Assembly: GCA_030549495.1 (NCBI GenBank)
Contig: JAUIRK010000207.1
Coordinates: 248,001 to 312,000 of the forward strand
Length of the DNA: 64,000 nucleotides
Origin: Nectonema munidae
Taxonomy: Eukaryota > Nematomorpha > Nectonematoida > Nectonematidae
Direction: 5' to 3'
A model generated the notes under the pieces. That model saw only the letters and a list, made by a program, of their open reading frames with translations. It made no database searches and had not been told where the DNA came from. A program made the position numbers and the translations under genes. Below, in pieces: positions 10,060-20,228 of the stretch (positions are counted from its first letter, which is position 1; every line of letters starts with the position of its first letter).

Positions 10060-12580
10060 CCCTATTAGTGCTGGGCCTAATAGGGTTATGTTAGTTTGTT
10101 AGTGCTGGGCCTATAGGTCTACAATTAATTTTTTCACTAAAAAATTAATTGTAGAAAATTGGCTGAATCATATCCCTTCAAATTTTGTGACTTTAACTAA
10201 AATCGCTAGCTGCATCTTTTGAAACCATTTTCATGGTAGTTGAATGACCCCTTCATGTCCAAAACTGTCAATCAAAATCAAAAATTAAAATTTTTCAGCA
10301 AAATTTTGACATTATCTGTACTTAACCTTATAACTTAGGATCTATATTATATAATACCCTGAAAATTTATAATTATATACAGTTTGGAACGCATAACACT
10401 TTATATATTTAATTTTTTCAATAATCATGGCTAATTTTTAGAAAATGTCAATCAAAATTTTGATTGATCAAAAATATATCTAATAAAATATACCTTCAAA
10501 TTTTACATAAAATATATGTTTTTATACTAAATCGGTCATGCTGTTTTCATTTCTGGACTCATTTTTTACATTTAGGATTTGAAAATACCTATAAGTATTA
10601 ATCAAATTTGCGGTTTACTTCTGAAAATTGTCTCCAAAAACATTCTTTCACATTTTACATAAAATATATGTGTTATACTAAATCGGCCATTCTGGATTAT
10701 TTTTTTACGTTTAGGATCTGGAAATACCTATAAGTGTTAATCAAATTTGCGGTTTACTTCTAAAAATTATTTGACAACTTTTTGTAATTGAACAATCAAC
10801 ATCACGAATGATTTATCAGAAAAAATCGTTTAAAATAAGATTGGTTGACAAATATTCAGGCCTGATAATAAAATACACGATACTGATAAAAAAAAGTCTA
10901 AGATCATCAAGAAGATTCTCTAATCAGAATGCTTTGAGAGAAGAAAAAAGTAATTTTATCCTTATAAAAAAATTTTCGAACACACATTGAAAAATATAAA
11001 TTTCTAATGAAAAAAGAGCTAACAAGAAAGGATCATCATAGAATGAATACCAAAATTACATACTGTAAATTATAATATGACGTAGAGACTACGAGCCGAT
11101 AACGAATTTGTAGCCAAAAAGATGGAGGTCCTATCGAGTTACATAAGTTACTGTAGAATGAAATATTTTGAGTGAATTAAACAACTAAAGTTGGTTTATT
11201 AAATAAATTAAGAAAATAATTACCAGAGAAATACTGCAAGTAGAAGTTATTTTTATGTTTATATATTTGACATTGATTTACAGGTTTAATCGATTTTTGA
11301 CAGGTTTTATTGATTTCATAAAAATGAACATCACCATTAAATTCTGCATACTTGAAATGTATAAAAAACTTTTTATAAGAATAAAAATTTTAATTTTGAC
11401 ATGGGCTGTCATATTTAAATTATTTTGTCAGGTTTGACTAATATTTATAAAAAAAAAAGGAATATAACCCCAACCAGTAAACACAGCCTACTTGAAAATG
11501 GGTATATGTGTGTAAAATGCCATACACGGTAAACTTCATCATCTCCCTATACTTTTATTTAACGTAATTCTCTAATTCAAAAAACCGTGCCTGATCCTTT
11601 CTTTTTGGGATAAATCAATTTTTTGACAGTTTTGATTGATTTTCATAAAAAAAATGAATTTCACCACTGAATTACGCATGCAATGGGTATATATGTGTAA
11701 AAAACATTATATAATTATTTAGATAAAAAGTTTCTTTTTTGAGATGAGCTGTCATATGTAAATCACTTTTTTGGCAGGTTTGAATGATTTTCATAAAAAA
11801 ATGAATATCACCACTGAATTCAGCATATTTGAAAATGGGTATACATATGTAAAAAACTTTATATACTTATTTAGATAAAAAGTTCCTTTTTAAGATGAGC
11901 TGTAACATTTAGATCAATTTTTTGACAGGTTTGATTGATTTTCATAAAAAATGAATATCACCACTTAATTCAGCATATTTGAAAATGGGTATATACATGT
12001 GTAAAAAACTTTATATACTTATTTAGATAAAAAGTTCCTTTTTAAGATGAGCTGTAACATTTAGATCAATTTTTTGACAGGTTTGATTGATTTTCATAAA
12101 AAATGAATATCACCACTTAATTCAGCATATTTGAAAATGGGTATATACATGTGTAAAAAACTTTATATACTTATTTAGATAAAAAGTTTCTTTTTAAGAT
12201 GAGCTGTTGTCATATATAAATCAATGCTTTGATAACTTTAATTGATTTTTATAAAAAAAATGAATATCACCACTGAATTCGGCATATTTGAAAATAGGTA
12301 TACATGTGTAAAAAACTTTATTTAATTATTTAAATAAAAAGTTCCTTTTTGAGATGAGCTGTCAAATATAAATCAATTTTTTGTCAGGTTTGATTGATTT
12401 TGATAAAAAATGGATATCACCACTGAATTCAGCATAGTTGAAATATATATGTAACATTAAAAATATTTAAAAAAATTATTAATATCTGAGAAAAATAGGG
12501 AGGGGGGGGGCACTTTATCTATATAAGTAAACCCCCTTGAACAATCTTGAACGGACAAATTTTGCCCAGCACTAATAGGG
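10060..12580. mobile_element. Non-autonomous piggyBac-type element flanked by TTAA
   Basis: A perfect 17 bp inverted repeat, CCCTATTAGTGCTGGGC at 10060-10076 and its complement at 12564-12580, sits between TTAA at 10056-10059 and TTAA at 12581-12584. That is the piggyBac signature. The 2,521 bp interior encodes no transposase; it holds a ~140 bp duplicated segment near 10.57-10.77 kb and a ~150 bp tandem array (11.65-12.44 kb). The left tip also folds on itself: CCCTATTAG is followed eight bases later by CTAATAGGG. Perfect ends suggest it is fairly recent. Confidence 0.82.
11296..12440 (+). repeat. ~150 bp tandem repeat array inside the TTAA element
   Basis: Each unit contains TTTTTGACAGGTTTGATTGA, then ATGAATATCACCAC, AATTCAGCATA, AAAATGGGTATA, GTAAAAAACTTTATA, TTTAGATAAAAAGTT and GATGAGCTGT. 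The ATGAATATCACC landmark occurs at 11654, 11801, 11951, 12103, 12260 and 12410, spacing 147-157 bases. A more diverged copy lies at 11324, separated by unrelated sequence. The units at 11951 and 12103 are nearly identical, which points to recent expansion by unequal exchange or slippage. Confidence 0.85.
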
Positions 12581-12584
12581 TTAA

Positions 12585-13355
12585 AACTTTAAAATCAAAA
12601 TGGTGCATACCCGCTCAGGCCCTACGCGGCCATGCGAGGGTATTTCAAAGAGGAGCGTAAAAAGCTTGACCCGTTTGCATGAAAAAGGGTCAATTTCCAC
12701 GCTAAACTGTGTATTCTTATAAAAAAAGGTTTGTAAATAAAGTTTTTATATATATTATTAAAATGTTTATAAGTTCACAGAACATATGGCACCAAGAAAA
12801 ACGAAATTCTTTTGTGTGAAACGTCTTGGGTATGAAAAAATATATTATGAATTTATCATTATCCAAGTCAGCACTTTTTTTAAAGGAAATTGAGTGTCCT
12901 AAATAACAAACTAATAATATAAATAACAATATAACAGTCTTTATATAATATCATGCTTTTGGATACGGTTCGGTCCATTTTCAATTTTTAATGTTTTCTA
13001 GTCTAGTCAAAGACTCCATTGTACCCCTACATTTAATATGAAGGTCATATAATTCAAATATAGATCCTTAAAGCTTCCAGAATGGATATGCTATGAAGAG
13101 AAGCAAATAGTACTTTTGCGATCGATTTCAAACATAATTCATGAAAATTTCGAGTAGTTTGAAATAACTTGTTCGAACCAATGCTGAATGAATGGGAAAA
13201 AAGTTCAACGACAAAAGTAATTTCATTGCTACCTTTTAGTGTCAATTATCGATGCTGCATGCAATTTAGTTATAATTCGTCGCCAATTATCTCCTTTTAA
13301 CTTTGGTACGAGGCACAATTAGTGTTATTTTATCGAAATCGTGTACACGTTGATC
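12585..13355. other. Intergenic DNA upstream of the small secreted-protein gene
   Basis: AT-rich, with no exon or repeat that I recognise. The last ~100 bases are the likely promoter region of the gene at 13411. Confidence 0.5.
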
Positions 13356-13363
13356 TATATAAG
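13356..13363 (+). promoter_or_regulatory. TATA box of the secreted Tyr-rich protein gene
   Basis: TATATAAG lies 48 bases before the ATG. With the usual ~30 base spacing, transcription would begin near 13386-13390 and give a 5' leader of about 20-25 bases. The compact spacing of TATA, ATG, stop and poly(A) signal supports a real single-exon gene. Confidence 0.65.
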
Positions 13364-13410
13364 AAATAAAAGACTGAACTTGTGCTTATTTCTATCGCGT
13401 CTCACCGAGA

Positions 13411-13680
13411 ATGAGGTTGTTTCCAACGTTTAAATATTGGCCAGTCTTGGCATGGCTCCTCTTTTCCATCTGTTTACGCGAGTTTGTAAACTCTTCTCCT
13501 CAAAGGCTCTTTCGACGTAAGAGATTAGTGTCCAATTATCTCAATCCATACTACGTTTCTTATTGGAGAAGGCCATACATTCCATTAACGCCGAACTTGT
13601 ATGCGCCATTTATTTCTGGAAGTATTTCTCCAAGTACTGGATACAATTACTTACGACACAGGCATTACGGATATGGCTAA
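13411..13680 (+). CDS. Small secreted Tyr-rich protein, unrecognised
   Basis: An 89-residue protein from a single exon. The first ~28 residues look like a signal peptide: basic start, hydrophobic core WPVLAWLLFSICL, then polar REFVNSS. A dibasic motif RRKR at residues 35-38 could be a furin-type processing site, leaving a mature peptide of about 51 residues. This part is rich in Tyr, Pro and Ser (NPYYVSYWRRPYIPL) with no cysteine and ends HRHYGYG. The C-terminal glycine could in principle be an amidation donor, but there is no basic residue after it. I do not recognise the family. A cuticle- or eggshell-associated protein or a peptide precursor are both possible; nothing visible decides. The first ATG after the TATA box is used, and poly(A) signals follow 75-85 bases after the stop. 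Confidence 0.7.
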   Translation: MRLFPTFKYWPVLAWLLFSICLREFVNSSPQRLFRRKRLVSNYLNPYYVSYWRRPYIPLTPNLYAPFISGSISPSTGYNYLRHRHYGYG

Positions 13681-13753
13681 AAGCTTCTCTTGCACTCTTC
13701 TAATCTAATGCTAAGTGGAATATACATTTTTTAAACATATACATTAAATGTTA

Positions 13754-13769
13754 AATAAAATTTAATAAA
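13754..13769 (+). terminator. Two poly(A) signals of the secreted-protein gene
   Basis: AATAAA at 13754-13759 and again at 13764-13769, 74-84 bases after the stop codon, in the right place for a short 3' UTR. Confidence 0.6.
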
Positions 13770-13899
13770 CTCTTTTTGATTTTTGACAATTTTTAATCTC
13801 AATTTTTTCGTCTGCTTCTACTCGTCTGTTTTAGTAGGTAAGTTTTTATTCTTAATTTTGTATCATTCGCTAGATTTGAAAAGAAAGAATCAAATTCTT

Positions 13900-14124
13900 A
13901 GGTATAGTCTAATCCAGTAAGGAAAAAGACATGTGGATGCACCAACATTAAATATATTTAAAAATAGATTAGACTTCCATTGGAGTCATCTCAAGTTTTT
14001 ACACTTATTATATTTCCTCTTATGAAAACTCAAATATCTCATCATTTGAAGTTAGTATTTTTAGATGCAATTTTTATAGGTTTGAACAACCTTCTTTTTG
14101 CTTAATAAAATATGTTATGTTATA
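13900..14124 (+). mobile_element. CR1-like LINE, 3'-end fragment
   Basis: The frame beginning at 13933 reads VDAPTLNIFKNRLDFHWSHL, the typical end of CR1-like reverse transcriptases (compare VVNSITVKEFEKKLDEFW of the LINE at 21.7-23.9 kb). The segment ends in GCTTAATAAAATATGTTATG, nearly the same 3' tail as the LINEs at 21673 and 62808. It is strongly 5'-truncated, as is usual for LINE insertions. Confidence 0.7.
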
Positions 14125-14811
14125 AAGACAAATAAATGAAGGGGCGCTGCGTTATTGAAAAAGACGTGGAAACTATAAAAAGTAAATTAAGAAGTAAAAT
14201 GTCTATTCAAATAAAAATTTTGGGGGAAATTATCGACAACTATTGTCATCAAATGATCTCGAACTACCAACTGGAAGAGAAGGGTGGCGAGTTGCTGTGG
14301 ATGAAGTAAAATACCCAAAAAAAGATATATATAAAAAAGAATACCAAAAGATTTTAGTGTTGAAAAATAGTTTGAAAAGTCGGCAGATGGCACTAGTGTT
14401 TGAAGCATAGAGTCTTAATAATGTTGTCACCGGTTCGATTCCCTATCGCGACATCCTTATCAAAGTCCAGTTTTGGAAGTATCTTCCTCGCTTATATCCG
14501 ATACCGAAAACTAAAAAAATTCTAAAAAACTGTTTTTTCAAAAAAGGATACAAAATCTTTCAAATTACTACTTTTCTTAAAATTAAAAATTATATTCATC
14601 ATTTTTTTGTTTGTAAAGACTTTTATTGATTTTTGGTTTTTTGAAAATTTTCAAAATGAGAGTGAAACATTGTTCCACTCTTTAACGTACTTTATTGATT
14701 TACAAAATTATTCTTAATTTACCCTAACATATTATTCAGATTATCTTTAAAATCTTCTGTGTCTGTAACATGAGTAATTTTTTTTCCAGATAAACACATT
14801 AACAAAAAGTA
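14125..14811. other. AT-rich spacer with an isolated pol III B-box-like motif
   Basis: No gene. A GGTTCGATTCC motif at 14432-14442 is a perfect B box, and the sequence before it (about 14345-14430) could be a decayed tRNA-like SINE head. I cannot fold a cloverleaf from it, so I do not call a tRNA. Confidence 0.35.
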
Positions 14812-15289
14812 CAGTAAAAACTCTCTAAACCGAATATTTAGGAGACCAAAATTTTCTATGTTCCGAAAGGCGCTGTCCATCACGATTTTTTGCACTTCAA
14901 ATCATGGGTAAAATATCCTTGTCAAACAGAATACTCTCTAATAGGAAATCCGAACTTAAATTTTTGGAAAAACACAAATTTTGTTTTTATAAACCGGAAA
15001 TACATAGATTGAATATTGTAAGATATGAGGAAAAATAAAAATGGGTGTGAGAGAAAACGTAAATACACTGATCATCTCCTAGGACTGTGGTTCTCAACCT
15101 TTTTACTCAGAAGGAGCCCCTTGAACAATTCTCAAAATTTAATTCCTCTCTCTTCGTCTTTTCCAAAATGATATGCCTGAAAATTTCAATTTAAAAAATG
15201 TACAGTATCTTTACTTTATTACATAACTAAACTAAAACAAATGCATTCTAATTTAAAGTTAATGAGATTTTTGAGCCTGTTTATTCTTC

Positions 15290-16622
15290 ACAAAGGGAAG
15301 TTCTTGAAATGGCACAACGCAAGTAATCTTCAACTTCCAACCTACAACGTTGTTTTGTTTTTATTTGCAACAAAAGTTGAAAAGCCTGACTCACAGAGAT
15401 ATGTAGACACGAATGGAAGTAATGTAGCTTAGCTCTTTTTAAGATTTTAGGATAAGAATTGCACATAAGAGGCCAAAATTCTGTCGCTATTCAAACATAT
15501 CTCTTGCTCTTGAAACCAGGAAGATTTTCAACTGAAAATTTGAATGGGTTACGCACTAAATCCTAGTCATCATCACTAAGTTCTCGAAAATATAGCTTGA
15601 ACTCATTTTTGAGCGCTGCTAAATGATGTAGAATGAAATTTTTTGAAACTGTGGATGCACTTTTTCTTCACCATCAACAACAAGAACTGAAGACAGAGTC
15701 TCAAACATTGCAACGTTATTTATATTTACACTTCTCTTTCAATTATCCAGTTTTCTGATAAAAGCTTTCAATGAATCAACGAATTTTATTTAGGATATTC
15801 GTATCTCTTCTTTGCATTTGCGTTTATTAAGTTGTTGAAAAATATCACTCAAATATGTCAGTTTCATGATCCTTTCCGCTTCAGCCAGGCATGCAAATGA
15901 ATCCATCTTTCCTTGAACTTCAAAAAATAATTTAAGCTCATCTCGGATTTCAAATATCCGTTGTGTCATATTTCCTTTTGAGAGCCATCTAACATTTGTG
16001 TGAAAAAGAAGCATGCGATGGTCAGCATCTATTTCAATACACACAATTGTTTGGAAAGATGTGACTATAGATCTCCATCTCCAACTTTGACTCAGAATCT
16101 GATTTATTTGATCCAGAACCTTTGCTAGTGAAACTGAGAGTGTTTTTGAAGCCAATGCCCGACGGTGAACCATACAAAGAATGGATTTCATTTGTGGAGC
16201 TCGATTTTTCAAAAAAACTTGAAATACTAATTTGGTCCACAACATAGTTGGTACCCCATCTGTATAGCAACCGCAGATATGATTCCATCAACAATTTTCT
16301 GATTCAATGAAAAATGAAACTTTTTCATTAATATCAGAGGCTTTCGTAGTTGTTTCAAGAGGAAAATAAAAGAGAAGCCCTCTTTAAATGAGTCTAGGTG
16401 AACATATCTTGCAAAAGCCATCAATTTAGAGCACGATGCCACATCAGTTGTTTCATCAAGTTGAATTGAATATAATCCAAACACTGCAGGCTTGATTTCT
16501 TGCACAACTTGATCTTTGATATCAGTTGCTATGTCACTGATTCTTCTTTGAATTCTACTGTCTGTTAATGAAACTTCTGCAAGTTTTTTCAGCAAACCAC
16601 TTCCCAACACTATTTCCACCAT
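15290..16622 (-). pseudogene. hAT transposase, ZBED5/SCAND3-like, broken
   Basis: On the minus strand from 16622: ATDIKDQVVQEIKPAVFGLY, then SIQLDETTDVASCSKLMAFA, which is the first catalytic block of this subfamily with the DE-TDV motif. Next come MVHRRALASKTL (the CxxHR-like block), LLFHTNVRWLSKGN, IFEIRDELKLFFE, and at the C-terminal end near 15390-15310 LLQIKTKQRCRLEVEDYLRC, the hAT dimerisation region. The blocks occur in the right order but in different frames, so several frameshifts separate them. Vertebrate ZBED5 derives from the same subfamily, but here the context is plainly a decayed transposon. Confidence 0.8.
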
Positions 16623-16973
16623 TTTAAGAGCACAGAGTTTTTAATCAACGTTTCTCCAATTGAGTGCGGTTTTTTGTTTTGCAATCTACACGACTACAAT
16701 ATATGAAGCTTCAATGAGCTTTCGATATAATTGTTGAAATTTTCCTGTTGATTTCTATGACGTTCAAAAATGTTTTATCCTTTTCCTGTATTGAGGATGA
16801 ACGTCTAGCAAATGTTGCTTTAACTTTGTAAGCTTCATAAAATCATTTTATAAAGCGTTCGAACAATTATACACATTGTGTTTTTTCTTCTCCAATAATG
16901 ATGATAGATGCGAATCAATATTCAATATATGAATTATCGTATGTTCGTTTTTTACACTCATTTTGTGCTTTAA

Positions 16974-17103
16974 CCCATTAAGTCCCAATGTTCCCATTTG
17001 GGAACATAAGTAATTTCATCTTCGTCTGCTTTTTTCAATGACTTTGAATATAAATCGTCTGCGTTTTTTTAAAATATCGTCTGATTTCTTGGTACTTAAT
17101 GGG
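16974..17103. mobile_element. 130 bp TTAA MITE, copy A
   Basis: CCCATTAAGT (16974-16983) and ACTTAATGGG (17094-17103) form the inverted repeat, flanked on both sides by TTAA (16970-16973 and 17104-17107). The interior has a palindrome TTCCCATTTGGGAA and a motif TTTGAATATAAATCGTCTGC shared with copy B at 20989. It appears to lie inside the hAT element, a third level of nesting. Confidence 0.8.
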
Positions 17104-17107
17104 TTAA

Positions 17108-17984
17108 ATTGAGAAAATAAAAAATTAAGCATCAATAGCTATAAAATATATTTCCAATTGAAATATTAGGAGGGTGAGGAGTATGTTCAGTAAATACAGA
17201 CCTGTCAACCTAAATTTTTAAAACCATGACAGTTTACGTAAAAAGAGAGAATTGAAAGAATCTTGAAAAAGAAGAAATCAAATGAGGAAAGTTTTTGAAT
17301 ATAAATCAAAAGTTTATTAAAATATTATAAAAATTGGGTGACAAAAATCTATAAAGGGAGACTGAGAGGAATAAAAAAGAGCCCCCAGCCTTGATAGATC
17401 TGTAATCGTAGGAAAATATTAAAAGGCCAAAAAAATTAGTAAATTAAAAGTATATTTATCATAAAAAGCAGGAAAAATATTAATATTGAATTCACCACAA
17501 AGAATATAGTCAAAGACCATCGTTGAAAGAGATCCATGAAGAAATTAAAAAAAATATATTCAAGTCTGAGCTGGGAGGGATATGTATAACAATGATTGTA
17601 AAAAAATACTAATATATAAGAGGCATAGCCAGTTTTTATTCTCCTGAAGGATATAAAAATCCAGAAGGTAGCCAAAAAATGTGATGTTATCAAAAGATCC
17701 AGCCCTCTGGTACTTTTTCGATTCACATAGCAAAAATGCTTAATTGTATGATGAGTTAATTTCTTTTCTTTTTAAGTTTTCATTTGGTTTATCAATTTTT
17801 ATAATCACAATGTTAACTTTGTTCCATGTAAACGAGTAAGATGCGAAATTGATTTGCAATAAAATTTCGATTAAATAAAGAATCTCCACTAAGCCGACAC
17901 AAAAAAACCAAGCAAAAAAGATGGCATCGTTATTAGCACAGAAGGCGATATGTTGTAAAAGACGATACATACCTTTTTTTTATT
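17108..17984. other. Unassigned DNA between the hAT element and the resumed Tigger sequence
   Basis: No recognised domain. A CAGACCTGTCAACC motif at about 17200 resembles a hAT-type end but I see no partner. The stretch may be hAT interior or another insertion. Confidence 0.35.
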
Positions 17985-17999
17985 GAAAAGAACGCTGAT

Positions 18000-19010
18000 T
18001 GAAAAAAGAAACGTCCTGAAACAAATTGTAGATTTGACACGTTGAACTGAAGGATGTATGAATGGTTCGCTCAAGCCCGAACCAAAAATTTTCCTATATG
18101 CAGTCCAATCATACAAGCCATAGCAGCCGAATATGGCAAATTACTAGGTAAGGAATATCTTGCTTTTAAGGCTTCAGTCAGATGGCCTTTTCTTGAAAGT
18201 CCTATTTCTCCAAACAATCCTATTCGCTTTCAGGAGAAAAGGCTGATGTAGACAAAAAAACAGTGGAAGACTGGATCCAAAGAATTCCTTGTATACTTGA
18301 GAGATACAAGATGTTTTTAAATGTGACGAGACGGCTCTTTTTCCGGTCTTGCCGATAAAACTCGTGCAACCAAGTCAAGCAGTCATAGCGGCACAACGAT
18401 TTCGAAAGAGCGGCTGACGGTCTTGCTCAGGAGCAGGGCAAGAGATGAAAAGTTAACACTGATACTGTGAGAAGTGTGAAAATTAGTCAGTTGCTCGTTG
18501 CATACACTTCCAATAAAAAAGCATGGATGACCTCTCTAATAAAGAGATGAAACGGCAAATTTCTCCCAGCCAATAATATTTCTCTCATGCAGCCACTTGA
18601 CCAAGGTGTATATCGAAAATTGTTGATGTTTCAACTTATTACAAAGATGGACACACTGGATTTCGAACGCGTGACAAGACAGGAAGTACTATATCTGGAT
18701 GCTTCAAACCCTGTGGGTTTCCAGCTGATAGTTCAATAGAAGAAGGAGAAGATGTAGATCTTTTATTAAAAACTTGCTTGATACAAGTCACTGAACAACC
18801 GATTGATGGTGGTGCTTACATAGAAATTGATGCATCTCAACCACCAGAAGATGACAACTGGGAGATGTGCATCCTTGAAAACTACATTCAACTAAGCGAG
18901 ACCAAAGATACAAGAGTACAGATTATTTTGAAAGAACTAGAAGACTTTGTCCCCTGACAAGATCCAAGCATGCTGTCACATGTCAAAAATAAACAATTTA
19001 TCCATGGTTA
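18000..19010 (+). pseudogene. pogo/Tigger-like transposase with CENP-B helix-turn-helix, broken
   Basis: MYEWFAQARTKNFPICSPII followed by IQAIAAEYGKLLG is the CENP-B-type DNA-binding domain, and FKASVRWPF suits the next helix. After frameshifts come AD(V)DKKTVEDWIQRIPCILER, DVFKCDETALFPVLP (the first Asp of the DDE catalytic triad, in the family's DVFNADETGLF block) and a KERLTVLL-like stretch. The C-terminal acidic region aligns with copy 2. The frame is broken many times. Confidence 0.7.
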
Positions 19011-19311
19011 GAAGTAAATCAAATACAAGACAAACTTTTTTGGATGACTTTTTTGATGTAATTTATTTTTATAATTATAATTTAATTACGTTTTTGTTAA
19101 AATCAATGTAATTATTTAATTTAAGAATAAATTAAATTTAAGAATAAGTTATAAACAAATCATTTTAATGTTTCATTTATCTTCCTAAGATTTAGAATCA
19201 TACAAAGTTGAAATAATAAGGACTGCTATGTAACAAATCTAAATCCTCTATATACCTAATTCTTGACAAACCGAAAGTTTTTGTTGATTTCCTTTTAGAG
19301 AGGTTTCACAG

Positions 19312-19665
19312 TATCTTATTTTTTAAATGAATAAGTAAAAATAATAAATAAATATTTTCAAAGTCTAGTACATAAAAACATTTTTCAATAATTTCTATAA
19401 AAATTATTATTTTTGTTCGCTCTTATTGTTACTTATATATAATATGTAAGTGGCCCCTGGACATTAACTCTATGATAATTGCCCCAGGCAACTCCCCCGA
19501 TATATTTAATAAATCTAATCTTTTAAAAAAATATGAATAGAGTTAGTGTTGAGCAATTATCCTAGGAGGCAATTATCCAGCAGCAATTGTCCTAGAACCA
19601 TATATATATATATATCTATGATTATGATGAACACTCATAAATCATTATACTTGAAGATTTTGAAA
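19312..19665. repeat. AT-rich DNA with GGCAATTATCC-type palindromic repeat (19436-19600)
   Basis: GGCAATTATCC, GCAATTGTCCTAG and their inverted forms (ATAATTGCCCC, AGTTGCC) cluster here on both sides of ATATATTTAATAAATCTAATC. The same arrangement occurs at 34301-34663, where the shared core TATATTTAATAAATCTAATC is also found. This defines a dispersed repeat with inverted, GGCAATT-rich ends; its class is unknown to me. Confidence 0.5.
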
Positions 19666-20113
19666 ATGGGAAGAAAAAGGAAAAATTTTGCATCCAAAAT
19701 GGATACAATAAATGAAATCAATGAGATACTATTCTCTGATGCCGAAGAACCAAAGAAGGAGATTAATGCGAAATATAACAAAACATCTTTTTTCATTTAT
19801 AAAAATAAAATGACATTTAAAGAACCGTTAAAGCTGAAAATCAAACGTGAATTGGTTGATGAAGTTTCCAACTCTGAAATACTCACATCAAAGGAAAGCA
19901 AAACGAAAGTTATTGAACAAGTAGATATAAGCGAAGCGAGAAAAATAGAAGACAGAGATCCCAATGAAATGATTCAAAGTTCCATTGACAAAGCTTCTCA
20001 AGAAACCCAATTTGACAAAGAAATGTTATTGGATAAAAGTATGAATGGCGTATCCAATGACTGCAAAGAATTAGATTCAGAACATTGCAATGAGATTAAT
20101 CAAAATTCGATCG
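19666..20113 (+). CDS. Unrecognised charged protein, exon 1
   Basis: The start is taken at ATG 19666 (MGRKRKNFASKMDTINEIN) because the residues before it come from repeat DNA; in-frame ATGs at 19546, 19615, 19624, 19627 and others upstream are alternatives. The exon encodes about 149 residues, rich in Lys, Glu, Ser and Asn, hydrophilic, without membrane segments or a domain I can name. A basic RKRK near the start could be a nuclear signal. The donor is ATCG/GTAGTT at 20114. Removing a 59 bp intron continues the frame as SIETTVAPKQKE, whereas read-through soon enters AT-rich sequence, which favours splicing. With the next two exons the protein is about 193 residues. Confidence 0.55.
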
Positions 20114-20172
20114 GTAGTTCAGTAGTTTTATATTTTAATAATTTGATTTATAAAAATATATATGCTTTTCAG

Positions 20173-20228
20173 AAACCACTGTTGCTCCAAAGCAAAAAGA
20201 AATTAACAACGACTTAATTTGTGAAGAA
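20173..20228 (+). CDS. Unrecognised charged protein, exon 2
   Basis: Acceptor TATGCTTTTCAG, 56 bases, then donor GAA/GTAAGC. Reads TTVAPKQKEINNDLICEE after completing the codon split with exon 1. Phases agree on both sides: phase 1 in, phase 0 out. Intron 1 is only 59 bp, which is short but usual in compact arthropod genes. Confidence 0.55.

Larger units (their letters stand above)
15085..17984 (-). mobile_element. hAT element (ZBED5-like transposase) inserted in the Tigger copy
   Basis: The left tip CTGTGGTTCTCAACCTTTTT (15085-15104) is a classic hAT end. A hAT transposase lies on the minus strand inside. I could not find the matching right end or the 8 bp duplication, and the Tigger sequence resumes only near 17985, so the right boundary is approximate and may include a further insertion or deletion between 17.1 and 17.98 kb. 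Confidence 0.55.
14812..19311 (+). mobile_element. pogo/Tigger-like DNA transposon, copy 1, split by other elements
   Basis: The left end is TA/CAGTAAAAACTCTCTAAACC (from 14812) and the right end is TTTTAGAGAGGTTTCACAG/TA (to 19311), imperfect inverted repeats at a TA target. The first 273 bases (14812-15084) and the stretch 17985-19311 align in order with the uninterrupted copy at 52547-54320 read on its minus strand. Between them lies about 2.9 kb of inserted DNA including a hAT element. About 160 bases of the Tigger sequence are missing at the junction. The transposase is a pseudogene. Confidence 0.75.

Noticed and set aside
11639-12440. CRISPR-like array
   Set aside because: The 150 bp units are continuous tandem repeats with no short-repeat/unique-spacer pattern, and the setting is eukaryotic.
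14345-14460. tRNA gene
   Set aside because: A perfect B box (GGTTCGATTCC) is present, but no acceptor stem pairing or anticodon arm could be found; a SINE remnant is more likely.
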